From a bacterium (lineage in GTDB: Bacteria; Electryoneota; Electryoneia; Electryoneales; Electryoneaceae), in assembly GCA_020444425.1 (NCBI GenBank), contig JAHLLB010000037.1, positions 1 through 44,893 of the forward strand: a DNA stretch of 44,893 nt, written 5' to 3'. The translations under genes were made by a program, and so were the position numbers. The notes below the pieces were generated by a model. It was given only the letters and a program-made list of their open reading frames with translations, made no database searches and was not told the origin of the DNA. How positions within the stretch are numbered: the stretch's first letter is position 1; each line of letters begins with the position of its first letter. Positions 1 through 8,292 of the stretch are shown here, piece by piece.

Positions 1-141
1 GCATGGTACAATTACTCAGCTCTCACGTCAAGAGCTAATTAGGGATAGGTCCTTAATTTTGCGCTTCTTTATCCTGGTGAATGGACCTATCGATTTGGCT
101 GGACTTACGATAGAGACACTCTTGAGGAAGAGTTCAATGAA

Positions 142-1899
142 ATGGAAGCCCCGTTCGGGCAGCTACATTATAGTGTTGGTGGCCAATTGCCGCATCCACC
201 TTCGACTGGATACCTCGAATTTCAACAGGGTGAAAATGAAGAGTGGCAAGGCTGGCTGCCCTCAGCATCGACAGTTCCCGGTGAATCCGGCGATGATAAA
301 CTCACCTTGAATTTCAAAGTTAAGGCCGATAATGATCCGCCTGATATGAAATACATGGTGCGTCTCAGGCTGCACCCTACAGGTTTTCCAGGTCGCTGGA
401 CAAATGACTATGTGGCACTCGAAAACGGATTGCCGCCTGAACCCATTACAAAATACCAGAATGTTGAGTACGTCAATGTCTCATGGAAGAATCCGGTTGA
501 CCCCTCAGCAGCAGATCTCTATTTCGAGCCGGATGAGAATCCTGGTTGGATCATTGATTGGATCGTTGAAAGCTATGGCTCTGGCCCCAGCGCCCACAGT
601 TTTTGCGCAGCGACCTACTCAGAGCCCGTAGCGAACGGCGATCTTGTGTCGATCAATGTGAGTAGTTTCGATTTTGGTGCAGGTGGCTATGTGTATGTTG
701 AGTTGAGTGAGTCTGCTTCGATTCCTCAAAATCCAAACGGAATAGAACCTTTTGCAATCACGAACGGACTGTACCAACGACAACGCGAGCCGCAATGGTA
801 TCTTCCATACCTACCGATTCCCCGGGATGAGGATTTTGACCATGAAGTAGACGGAAATGAAATAGTCTTCCTGCTGGGTGATGGAATGGCAGATGCCTGG
901 GAAGAAGAGTTTGTCAATCCTGACCAATCTGTTTGGATCAGGCGCGATATACCCGTACCTAATCGTGAAATCTATCAGGATATCCAGGCAATGCTGCCCA
1001 AAGCCGATGATAGTTGGTCGTATTCAAGTTTTATGCCGTATAACAATCATCCTATGTCCGATTTATACAATATAAGGCGTTTGGGAGATGGATTGGCAAA
1101 TTTTGAGAAATATCGAGCCTTCTATGGGATTACTAATTCTTTTGGTGTAATAGAAGAACCAAAACGTTTAAAAGTACAGTCAAGAAATATTTTTGTGATA
1201 CACTTAATAGATCCTGATCTTGTACAAAGAGGTTATACATTTGATCCTATTTTTATTACGTTTGATGCAGGCGAACTAAATGTTAACCACTTAGCTCCTA
1301 ATCCAGATTGGAACGTTTATCAAGATGAAAAACACAAATATTACTTATCCAGAGGTACAACTATATCAAATTATCCAGATTATCCCACTCAATTTCAACA
1401 ATTATGGCAAATAATGCCAGATAATAATACACAAAACGGTTGCAAAGAAATTAATGGAGTTTATTTATATCCTGAAGACAAAGAACATCTTCCAATTTCA
1501 GCTATATGGTGCAACTCTTTTTATGATTATCCAAATGATTTTCTTGATATATTTAGAAGATGGAATGTACCTCTACCAACAGAAAATGGAGTAACATTTG
1601 GCTTCGATGGTGACGCAAAATTACCGGTTGGGAAGTTACTTTGTGCTGTGAATATCGAAAGTGTTAGAAATGATTTAATAAATAGTGGTTATTCTGGTAA
1701 TGAATTATATAATAAAACGCTGTTTTGGGGTGAATATACACAATCGCATGAGCTTGGTCATTTTATTGGAATGGATCACAATAATGCCAATACATCAATC
1801 ATGCAATCTCCTATGAATATGTATTACGATGTTAGATGTTTTGAGATGTATGATTATAGGTTTTTTCAATTATCAGGAATGCCGTTAAGGCATAACTAG
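142..1899 (+). CDS. putative exported metzincin-like zinc metalloprotease, 5' end probably damaged
   Basis: As read from the first available ATG this is 585 residues. The C-terminal part has the zinc signature HELGHFIGMDH (His536, Glu537, His540, His546), with a Ser-Ile-Met Met-turn candidate at Met554. That pattern (HExxHxxGxxH plus Met-turn) defines metzincin proteases, so a zinc peptidase is likely. The middle has GDGMADAWE (about residue 246) and GDGLANFEKY (about 316), resembling the calcium-binding GDG-x-D-x-W-E segments of secreted FCB proteins. No signal peptide is visible. Protein-like sequence continues in frame upstream of 142 to two stops (40-42, 46-48) with no ATG, GTG or TTG, so the true N-terminus is lost, frameshifted or outside the window. 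Base composition changes near 1130: the last 750 nt are much richer in A+T. A strong SD and the next gene follow within 19 nt. Function is inferred from the motif only. Confidence 0.6.
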   Translation: MEAPFGQLHYSVGGQLPHPPSTGYLEFQQGENEEWQGWLPSASTVPGESGDDKLTLNFKVKADNDPPDMKYMVRLRLHPTGFPGRWTNDYVALENGLPPEPITKYQNVEYVNVSWKNPVDPSAADLYFEPDENPGWIIDWIVESYGSGPSAHSFCAATYSEPVANGDLVSINVSSFDFGAGGYVYVELSESASIPQNPNGIEPFAITNGLYQRQREPQWYLPYLPIPRDEDFDHEVDGNEIVFLLGDGMADAWEEEFVNPDQSVWIRRDIPVPNREIYQDIQAMLPKADDSWSYSSFMPYNNHPMSDLYNIRRLGDGLANFEKYRAFYGITNSFGVIEEPKRLKVQSRNIFVIHLIDPDLVQRGYTFDPIFITFDAGELNVNHLAPNPDWNVYQDEKHKYYLSRGTTISNYPDYPTQFQQLWQIMPDNNTQNGCKEINGVYLYPEDKEHLPISAIWCNSFYDYPNDFLDIFRRWNVPLPTENGVTFGFDGDAKLPVGKLLCAVNIESVRNDLINSGYSGNELYNKTLFWGEYTQSHELGHFIGMDHNNANTSIMQSPMNMYYDVRCFEMYDYRFFQLSGMPLRHN

Positions 1900-1918
1900 T
1901 ACATTCGAGGAGGTAAAG

Positions 1919-2839
1919 ATGAAAAAAAGACTAAAAGTTCTAGCGCTTGTGTTGGTCAGTGCTTCATTCATAGGCGGAATTCCCGTTCAGCAAGATGGTG
2001 TTTACAGTGTTTCCATAAATTTCTCAGGTAAAGGCTATACATTCTATCCACCATCCGGAGGAATGCAGTATAATGCAAGTGAATACATAGAACGATTTGG
2101 TGCGTTCCCGACCATGCCGTTGTGGACAAACGTGGACGCGGATTCAATGACACTCTCGCTACGTCTCTTGTATAGTGCTGAGCCAGCATGGCAGAAACGA
2201 TTTGAACCTTGGGATCCGATACCGAAATGGAGTGACTACAAAGATAATCTGGTCTTGATTCTTGAATCGGTGAAGTCCGGGACAAGGGACACGCTGACGT
2301 GGGGAAGCATCAGCACGGGTATCGTCAACGTTCCTTCCGATCCGTTTTTTGGAAATCAGATCGAGGTTGATGCTGACGTTGACGCGTTCAGTCTTCCCAT
2401 TCCGCAAGATGGCAGTGCGTGGCGGGTGTGGACGGAATTGTGGGACGAGGCTGGTCAGCCTGCAACACGCGTGGACACTGAGCAGGACACGGTGATCCTC
2501 GTAAGAACTCCGTTGGAAACTGCGGCGGACAGTCTGATGTACATGGGTGCGGTATCGGCCGGCGATACGGCGTTTTTCCATACGGTGCAGAGGGCATTCC
2601 CAACCAATTTCGCAGTGACCTCCATGCTGTTCGACTTCTATTACCTGGATGAAAACTGTGATTCGGTATCCGCGCTTGGGAACAGGATGTTTGCCATCTG
2701 GGATACCAGCTCAGTGCCGAGACTGGTGAGCGATGACTTCAACCCTGAAGCTGTCATCCTTGAAAAGATGAATGATATTTGCGTGGACGGGCACGCTCAG
2801 CCGGAGAAATACTCAGGACTCTTTCGCGCGGAAGACTGA
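1919..2839 (+). CDS. exported protein of unknown function, intact copy 1 of a tandem family
   Basis: This 306-residue protein has a clear signal peptide (Lys-Lys-Arg followed by a hydrophobic stretch, residues 1-20). The start is fixed by GAGGAGG five bases upstream of the ATG. I do not recognise the family. Visible marks shared with the downstream copy are FPTMPLWTN (about residues 61-70), FEPWDPIP, LESVKSG followed by DTLTWG, LPIPQDGSAW and a closing KYSGLFRAED. Two cysteines near the C-terminus (CDSVS and DICVDG contexts) could form a disulfide. There is no transmembrane helix beyond the signal and no sorting tail. It follows the metalloprotease gene by 19 nt, and its stop overlaps the start of copy 2 (TGATG), so the three were probably one transcript. 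A secreted partner or substrate of the protease is possible but is only a guess from position. Confidence 0.7.
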   Translation: MKKRLKVLALVLVSASFIGGIPVQQDGVYSVSINFSGKGYTFYPPSGGMQYNASEYIERFGAFPTMPLWTNVDADSMTLSLRLLYSAEPAWQKRFEPWDPIPKWSDYKDNLVLILESVKSGTRDTLTWGSISTGIVNVPSDPFFGNQIEVDADVDAFSLPIPQDGSAWRVWTELWDEAGQPATRVDTEQDTVILVRTPLETAADSLMYMGAVSAGDTAFFHTVQRAFPTNFAVTSMLFDFYYLDENCDSVSALGNRMFAIWDTSSVPRLVSDDFNPEAVILEKMNDICVDGHAQPEKYSGLFRAED

Positions 2840-3765
2840 TGCTGAAGTGGAAGCTGCTTCTGGTCACGATGTGCGCCGTTTTTCTGGCCGCACTGCCAGT
2901 AAAGAAGCATGGATCGTACAAGATGTCATACAGTATCCACGAGCAAGGTGCGGGATATTGGTTTAGTCCTCCACAAAGATTCCTTCAATATGATTAACAG
3001 GAGTACATAGATCGTTTTGGCATGTTCCCGACAATGCCCTTATGGACAAACGTGAACGATGATTCAATGCAAGTAGAGTTATTGCTTCGCTACCGTGCAC
3101 AGCCAGCTACTCAGTACGGGTTCGAACCGTGGGATCCAGTTCCGGATTGGACTGATTACAAAGAACATCTGTATTTACTTCTCGAGTCCGTAAAGCAGGG
3201 GGCAAAAGACACTTTATCCTGGGGTGAAATAGGAGCTGGATCTGTTGAGGTATGCGATCATCCGACAACAGGCAATATGTTGACTGTTCGAGCTCATGCA
3301 GATGCATTCGCTTTGCCAATTCCAGAGGATGGCAGTGCATGGAAGACTTGGACAGAGTTTTGGGAATATTCTGGGAATCCCGATTCTCGTATAGATGTCG
3401 AGGTTGATACAGTAGTTTTTGTTCGTACTCCTTTGCAGACAGCAACAGATAGTTTAACCTACATGATGACTGGAAACGTCACCAGGTCAGACATATCATA
3501 TTTTCATAATTTGCAACGGACTTATCCACTGGACATGTCTTTGAATGTTATGCTGTTCCATTACTATTACAATGCGGAAAGCTGTGATTCTGTTTCCGAG
3601 ATTGGTAGTCGAATTCTCGCGGTACTGGACACAGTGTCATTTCCCGTATATGCTTCTGATGATGGAAATTTTTTTGATGAGATCGAAGAACGCATCGACG
3701 ACATCTGTGTCGATGGGTATGCGCAACCTCAGAAATACTCTGGACTCTTTCGCGCGGAAGACTGA
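2839..3765 (+). pseudogene. tandem paralogue (copy 2) interrupted by an in-frame TAA
   Basis: The ATG at 2839 overlaps the TGA of copy 1 and opens a signal peptide (MLKWKLLLVTMCAVFLAALP). The frame then hits TAA at 2995-2997 (codon 53). Beyond that stop, in the same frame, the sequence resumes as a clean match to copy 1 through to the shared ending KYSGLFRAED. Around the lesion copy 1 reads QYNASEYIERFG and copy 2 reads QYD-stop-QEYIDRFG, so alignment needs no indel: this is a point nonsense change. Without it the product would be 308 residues, against 306 for copy 1. Reinitiation at the ATG at 3022 would give 247 residues without a signal peptide. The copy is richer in A+T than copy 1. A pseudogene is the simplest reading; a base-call error is possible. 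Confidence 0.75.
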
Positions 3766-3821
3766 TGCTGGAATGGAAGCTGCTATTAGTCACGATATGC
3801 GCTGTTATCCTGTCGAAATAA
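3765..3821 (+). pseudogene. 5' stub of a third tandem copy
   Basis: The TGATG junction and the first codons of copy 2 are repeated: the ATG at 3765 overlaps the copy 2 stop and encodes 18 residues, MLEWKLLLVTICAVILSK, before TAA. This matches the copy 2 signal peptide almost residue for residue and then stops abruptly where an AATAATAGGGACA repeat begins. It is the remnant of a third unit truncated at that repeat. The repeat unit from copy 2 start to copy 3 start is 926 nt. Confidence 0.7.
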
Positions 3822-3869
3822 TAAGGACAAAATAATAGGGACAAAATAATAGAAAATAATAGGGACAGA
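3816..3869 (+). repeat. AATAATAGGGACAAA short direct repeats
   Basis: Four imperfect head-to-tail units of about 10-15 nt occur here: AAATAATAAGGACAA, AATAATAGGGACAA, AATAATAGAA, AATAATAGGGACAGA. The array sits exactly where the third tandem copy is cut off. It lies between the AT-richer accessory block and the GC-rich cobA-hemD gene, which suggests a recombination or insertion boundary. Confidence 0.7.
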
Positions 3870-4011
3870 CGTAGTTTAAGCGCACTATTAGTCACAAACA
3901 CACCACGTATTGTGCATGCCTGAGTAGTCCCCATCTCTCCCTCCCGGCAGGTCTCGGCTGAGGCCCGTATATTCCAAGCCAACACAACGTTACCGGACGT
4001 GATACCTTCCT

Positions 4012-5592
4012 ATGAACACGAATTCGCACAGCCCGAAAGAGCCGTCCGTCGGCACGGTTTACCTCGTTGGCGCGGGGCCGGGGGACGCCGGCCTGATCAC
4101 CCGTCGCGGCTACGATCTGCTGCATAACCACGCCGACGTGGTGCTGGTGGACGCCCTCGTCGATCCGTCGCTGCTCGCTGAATTGCCTGCGCATGTGGAA
4201 CGCCGCTATGTCGGCAAACGCGCCGGGCATCATGTCATGAAGCAGGACAAGATCCAGGAACTGCTGGTCGAGACGGCAAAGGCGGGGAAGAATGTCGTCC
4301 GGCTGAAGGGTGGCGACCCGTTGGTGTTCGGCCGTGGTGGGGAAGAGGCGGTGGTGTTGCGCGAGGCGGGGATTCCGTATGAGATCGTGCCGGGCATCAC
4401 TGCCGCAACCGCCGCGACGGCGTATTCCGGTATTCCGTTGACCTTCCGCCGCAAATCGTGTTACGCGGTGCTGTTCACCGCGAACGCCGCACCGGCACGT
4501 GAGGGCGAATGCGGTGTGATCCCGCTTGCGGACTTCGCAAAGCTGAAGGACGGCACGCTGGTCGCGTACATGGGCGTGCGCGTGCTGGCGAAGGTGGCGG
4601 AGCAGTTGATCAAGGACGGCATGCCCGCCGATCAGCCGGCGGCGGTGATCGAACGCGGCGCGACCGGCGCGCAGAAGGTGGTGCGTGCCCCGCTCAGCGA
4701 ACTGGCGGAGAAAGCGAAGACGGAAGACGTGAAGCCGCCAGCGTTGATCGTGATCGGCGAGGTGACCGAACTGCCCGACCAGATCGCGTGGTATGAGCCG
4801 GGTCCGTTGGCGACGAAACGGGTGGTCGTTACCCGTCCGGTTGGTCAGGCGCGGGAACTGGTGGACGGTCTGCGCGGTCTCGGTGCGGAAGTGTTGCACA
4901 TCCCGGCGATCCGGTTCGAGGAACGGTTTGACCGGGACACGTGGGATGCGTTGTTGACCGATGTTGACGCTCGCCGCGCGAAATCGCCGGGCCAGGTGGG
5001 CTGGCTGGTGTTCACCAGCGAGAACGGTGTCCGTTTCTTCTTCAACGGTCTGCGGCGGATGGGTCGTGATATCCGTTTCACCGGCCCGTTCAAGCTCGCG
5101 GCGGTCGGTGTCGCGACGGGTGAGGCGTTGGCGGAATACGGCCTGACTGCGGATCTCGTGCCGCAAACTGCAACCGGCAAGGCGCTGGGTGCGGAACTGG
5201 CGGAGGTTGCGACGCAGGGCGACCTGGTGATCCGGGTACGTGGTGAGTTGGGCAATCCGGCGGTGGAGACGGCGTTGGCGAACGCGGACGTGACAGTCAG
5301 CCCGTTGACCGTGTACACCACCTTGGACGCGTCCATTGACGAACTCGACCAGGCGTGGATGCACCAGAAGGACCCGGACTACATTGTCTTCACCAGCGGT
5401 TCAACGTTACAGGCGTTCCGGCGGCAGTGGGGGGATGAGGAGGCAGATCGTATCCTGAACGCGACGAAGATCGTCTCGATCGGCCCGGTGACATCGTCGC
5501 TGATCCGTGGTATGGGCTACGACATCGCGCTCGAAGCCGATCCGCACAACAATGCGGGGATACTCGAGGTGTTGAAAGAGAAGTCAGCCTGA
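4012..5592 (+). CDS. cobA-hemD: CobA-HemD fusion: uroporphyrinogen-III C-methyltransferase / uroporphyrinogen-III synthase
   Basis: 526 residues with two domains. Residues about 13-255 are a SAM-dependent tetrapyrrole methylase: VYLVGAGPGD near the N-terminus, VVRLKGGDPLVFGRGGEE, then PGITAATAATAYSGIPLT. This domain methylates uroporphyrinogen III to precorrin-2, the branch toward siroheme and cobalamin. Residues about 265-520 are a HemD-type synthase (TKRVVVTRPVGQA, VFTSENGV, and near the end DYIVFTSGSTLQAF), which closes hydroxymethylbilane to uroporphyrinogen III. Such fusions are known in several bacterial lineages. The SUMT segment after GIPLT reads FRRKSC where HR is usual. No other tetrapyrrole gene is nearby and repeats flank both sides, so it stands alone. 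The ATG at 4012 has only a weak SD. The GC-rich composition is unlike the block upstream. Confidence 0.9.
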   Translation: MNTNSHSPKEPSVGTVYLVGAGPGDAGLITRRGYDLLHNHADVVLVDALVDPSLLAELPAHVERRYVGKRAGHHVMKQDKIQELLVETAKAGKNVVRLKGGDPLVFGRGGEEAVVLREAGIPYEIVPGITAATAATAYSGIPLTFRRKSCYAVLFTANAAPAREGECGVIPLADFAKLKDGTLVAYMGVRVLAKVAEQLIKDGMPADQPAAVIERGATGAQKVVRAPLSELAEKAKTEDVKPPALIVIGEVTELPDQIAWYEPGPLATKRVVVTRPVGQARELVDGLRGLGAEVLHIPAIRFEERFDRDTWDALLTDVDARRAKSPGQVGWLVFTSENGVRFFFNGLRRMGRDIRFTGPFKLAAVGVATGEALAEYGLTADLVPQTATGKALGAELAEVATQGDLVIRVRGELGNPAVETALANADVTVSPLTVYTTLDASIDELDQAWMHQKDPDYIVFTSGSTLQAFRRQWGDEEADRILNATKIVSIGPVTSSLIRGMGYDIALEADPHNNAGILEVLKEKSA

Positions 5593-5632
5593 TCGCGCTA
5601 GCGGATCTCGTAGCTGCAATGTGTGCAGGAAC

Positions 5633-5672
5633 AGAACCGGGGACACTTGACGGAGCAAGTGTCCCCGGTTCT
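5633..5672. terminator. perfect 17-bp hairpin after cobA-hemD
   Basis: AGAACCGGGGACACTTG (5633-5649) and its exact reverse complement (5656-5672) are separated by the 6-nt loop ACGGAG. The right arm is followed by TTCTTCTC, only a weak U-tract. It could terminate cobA-hemD on the plus strand and the FG-GAP gene on the minus strand, since the two genes converge here. The perfect, GGGGACACTTG-type stem also resembles dispersed REP-like palindromes. Confidence 0.55.
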
Positions 5673-5692
5673 TCTCATCGCTTACGCCTTAC

Positions 5693-5732
5693 TCCTCACA
5701 CCTCACACCTCACACCTCACACCTCACACCAC
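5693..5732. repeat. 7-bp CTCACAC microsatellite
   Basis: About five head-to-tail copies of CTCACAC lie between the hairpin and the convergent FG-GAP gene. A shorter, related CTCACAT run occurs at about 8272-8286. Such arrays are prone to slippage. No function is visible. Confidence 0.8.
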
Positions 5733-5751
5733 GTAACTCACTTATGCTTCT

Positions 5752-5771
5752 GAAAATATTCCTTATTTCAT
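5752..5771 (-). other. conserved box spanning a stop codon, copy 1
   Basis: On the minus strand this reads ATGAAATAAGGAATATTTTC: the last two codons (Met-Lys), the TAA and 11 nt of 3' flank. The identical 20 nt occur at 44838-44857 at the end of the second FG-GAP sorting-tail gene. Confidence 0.6.
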
Positions 5772-8093
5772 GAACACAACCTTCCTCGCCTGCGTGGAGC
5801 GTTCGCCGGAGGTCAGCGTCACGAAGTACACACCACTGGCGAGATCATCACCGGTGAAGGTGACACGGTGCTGCCCGGGTGACCGGACACCGTTCAGCAG
5901 TGTCGCGACACGCCGTCCAAGGATGTCGGTGACGGCGATCGTGGCGTGTCCACGTTGGTCCAGCTGGAACGGGATCATCACGGAGGCGTTGAACGGATTC
6001 GGATACGGATCGCCGAGGCTTAAGGTCAGCGGTTGTTGTGACCCCTGCTGCGTTTCCGGCGCGCTGAGCCAGAAATTTTCCATCTCGGTGGTGGTATCGA
6101 CCAGTCCGTCGAAGCCATACCCGACGGCGTAGGTCATCGCCAGGTCCACGCTTTCGCCGGGCATCAGGGTGAAGGGTCCGGTGGTGATCAGCACACGATA
6201 GTCCCAGACGGTGTCCGGCTCGGCCTTGAACGCTCCATTCGATCCGGGGTGAATCCCGGCCATGTACTGGAACTTCTCGAGGTCGGTAGCGGGGTCACCG
6301 TCCCAGTCCCACCACTGGAATGCGGCGGTTTCGGTCGGGCCATCCAGCAGTTTGATGCCGGCGTATCCGGGAATCCAGCCGAATTCGCCGGTATCGTCCC
6401 ACGGAGTCTGCGGATCGTCCGAATCCCACATGTAGGCGATTTGCGTGTCGGGATCGTAGGAACACATGTCGTCAATGTGAGGATCGTCCGGATCACCGTT
6501 GGGTCCGGATGCAAGGTCCATGTCGAACTTCCAGCCGGCGTAGACGGAATCCAGCTGCGTGTTGGAGGTGTTGGTCAATGTCTGCTGCACGAGATGTGCA
6601 CCGACCGGTCCCTGCCACGAGCGCGGCGCAATCACGGTTTGGTCGACCTGCAACCCCAACGGCGTGTGTCCGCCGACCGGTTCGAAATCGTCATAGCTGC
6701 ACTCATACTGCCAGACACCATCGCCGAGGGTCACGTGCTCATGGTCAGGACGGCCTCCGCCGCCACTCTCACTCGGCTGAAATTCGTAGTTGCCGTAGTC
6801 GGAATGGGAAACGTGGTGCTCGTCGCCGGTTTTCGCACCAACCCAGAAATCACAGCCCCAGAAGTAGTAGATGCCGCTCCCTTTCGGAAACTCACCAGAG
6901 GGTAGAAGTTCGTTCGGTTCAGAATAACCACCGAAGTTGGACACACTGTTGGCCAGCGCGAATTCCGTAATCGGTTGCTCAACAAAGGATCGTTTCGACC
7001 ACACCAGCTCGTCGCAACGGGTCCCGTGCACGATATCGAGCGAACCGTCGCCGTCGAGATCGGCGACATCCGCGCAGAGGTTCGCAGAGAAGGTGCTGAT
7101 GACCTCGGCGGTGAGATTACCCGAACCGTCGTTGATGTACGCGGCGGTTGGCGCGCCTTGAAGGATCAGGTCGGGGTCGCCGTCCTCGTCAATGTCGGCG
7201 ACACACGCCACGCTTTCAGAGATCCCCAATTCCGTGTACTCTTGCGGGGTATAAGAGAATCCACCCTCTGCACGATACCACAGAGTGTAGTTGTAAGGGG
7301 TGGCGTAGAAATACGAGGGGACAAGATCCAGATCACCGTCCAGATCCATATCCACGCAGTAAATCTGCACCCGATTGCTGCCGACTGCAAGAACATCGTG
7401 CGCGGTGAATGTGAAATCACCGTTATTCTCATAGGGAACCAGACGGTAGTACGGATCTTCGAGGGTTTGTTCGGCGGTGATCAGGTCCATGTCCCCATCG
7501 TTGTCAAGGTCCGCAGCTACCACACGTTCAAATGTGGCATCCTCCAGAAGTTGGTGGGTCGTTATATATCCGTCACCCGTTGCCTCGAGCCAATACACTC
7601 TGCCGACGCCGATAGGCCACCCGGTCGTGCCCGCAACCAGCAAATCCAGGTCGCTGTCGTTATCGAAGTCGGAGACGGAAAACGTGAAGGCTTGCGCTGA
7701 ATTCGAAATCAAGGTGTGGGCTTCAAATGTCAAGCCGCCGGTGTTCTCCAGCCAGAGGACAGACTTTCGGGCACGTACCGTGAGCATGTCCTGGTCACCG
7801 TCCTGGTCAAAGTCGATCACTAGCACTTGGGTCAGGCTGTCCGGCAGGTCGTCAAGTTCATGCCGGGCAAACACCGCATTCCCGTCGTTTTCCCACCAGA
7901 AAACTGGGTCGTCCCAGGAAGTGTTGTGTGCGAGAATGTCCGGGTCACCGTCCATGTCGAAATCGACAGCCTGCAGACGGTCCAAGTCACGAAACTCACT
8001 GGAAATCTCAGTTTCCCACCAGTAGTCCTGGGCAAAGGTGGCAGCGTTGCAAATCAGTAGTAGCGCAAAGAGGATGGTCAGCGTGCGAATCAT
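5763..8093 (-). CDS. secreted seven-repeat FG-GAP/VCBS propeller protein with C-terminal sorting domain
   Basis: 776 residues from the ATG at 8093, chosen because GGGGG lies 7 nt upstream; the frame is open further upstream. A signal peptide (MIRTLTILFALLLI..., cleavage near TFAQ) leads into seven D-x-D-x-D/S-x-D calcium-type motifs (for example DFDMDGDPD, DFDQDGDQD, DFDNDSDLD, DLDNDGDMD). That number fits a seven-bladed integrin-like propeller. The middle (about 380-680) is a Trp- and Asp-rich region I do not recognise. The last 90 residues are a typical FCB sorting domain: SLGDPYPNPFNASVMIPF, then VTDILGRRVATL, SGVYFVTL and KVVFMK. Family knowledge suggests export across the outer membrane by a type IX-like system with cleavage or anchoring of the tail. 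The ligand is unknown. It is paralogous in plan to the gene at 43011. Confidence 0.85.
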   Translation of the reverse strand: MIRTLTILFALLLICNAATFAQDYWWETEISSEFRDLDRLQAVDFDMDGDPDILAHNTSWDDPVFWWENDGNAVFARHELDDLPDSLTQVLVIDFDQDGDQDMLTVRARKSVLWLENTGGLTFEAHTLISNSAQAFTFSVSDFDNDSDLDLLVAGTTGWPIGVGRVYWLEATGDGYITTHQLLEDATFERVVAADLDNDGDMDLITAEQTLEDPYYRLVPYENNGDFTFTAHDVLAVGSNRVQIYCVDMDLDGDLDLVPSYFYATPYNYTLWYRAEGGFSYTPQEYTELGISESVACVADIDEDGDPDLILQGAPTAAYINDGSGNLTAEVISTFSANLCADVADLDGDGSLDIVHGTRCDELVWSKRSFVEQPITEFALANSVSNFGGYSEPNELLPSGEFPKGSGIYYFWGCDFWVGAKTGDEHHVSHSDYGNYEFQPSESGGGGRPDHEHVTLGDGVWQYECSYDDFEPVGGHTPLGLQVDQTVIAPRSWQGPVGAHLVQQTLTNTSNTQLDSVYAGWKFDMDLASGPNGDPDDPHIDDMCSYDPDTQIAYMWDSDDPQTPWDDTGEFGWIPGYAGIKLLDGPTETAAFQWWDWDGDPATDLEKFQYMAGIHPGSNGAFKAEPDTVWDYRVLITTGPFTLMPGESVDLAMTYAVGYGFDGLVDTTTEMENFWLSAPETQQGSQQPLTLSLGDPYPNPFNASVMIPFQLDQRGHATIAVTDILGRRVATLLNGVRSPGQHRVTFTGDDLASGVYFVTLTSGERSTQARKVVFMK

Positions 8094-8219
8094 TGTCATA
8101 CCCCCACAGTTGACAAATCTTGGCAGTAATACTGGCAATTAGAAAATACAAGGTAAGGTAGAATGATGATTGAGACACGAGTTTGGAGAGGGTAACAGCA
8201 TAATGTTCGTGAATCAGAA

Positions 8220-8251
8220 AGCCCGCCTTTGCAATTTCGCAAACACGGGCT
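8220..8251 (-). terminator. bulged hairpin downstream of the AGCS transporter
   Basis: Arms AGCCCG (8220-8225) and CGGGCT (8246-8251) enclose a second matched pair, TTTGC (8228-8232) and GCAAA (8239-8243), with a 2-nt mismatch between the two stems. On the minus strand the stem is followed by TTTCTG. It lies just past the end of the transporter gene, so termination of that transcript is plausible. Confidence 0.5.
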
Positions 8252-8292
8252 CAAGATCGTTCACTAACGTCTCACATCTCACATCTGTCTTT

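Noticed and set aside
2995..2997. Stop-codon recoding in the second tandem copy
   Set aside because: The codon is TAA, not TGA or TAG, and nothing resembling a recoding element is seen; a nonsense mutation is simpler.
3870..4011. Cobalamin riboswitch upstream of cobA-hemD
   Set aside because: No B12-box or the expected multi-helix layout could be found in the short leader.
3892..5364. Long minus-strand open frame (490 codons) opposite cobA-hemD
   Set aside because: It is Arg/His/Gln-rich with no recognisable domain and mirrors the strong codon bias of the real gene on the plus strand.
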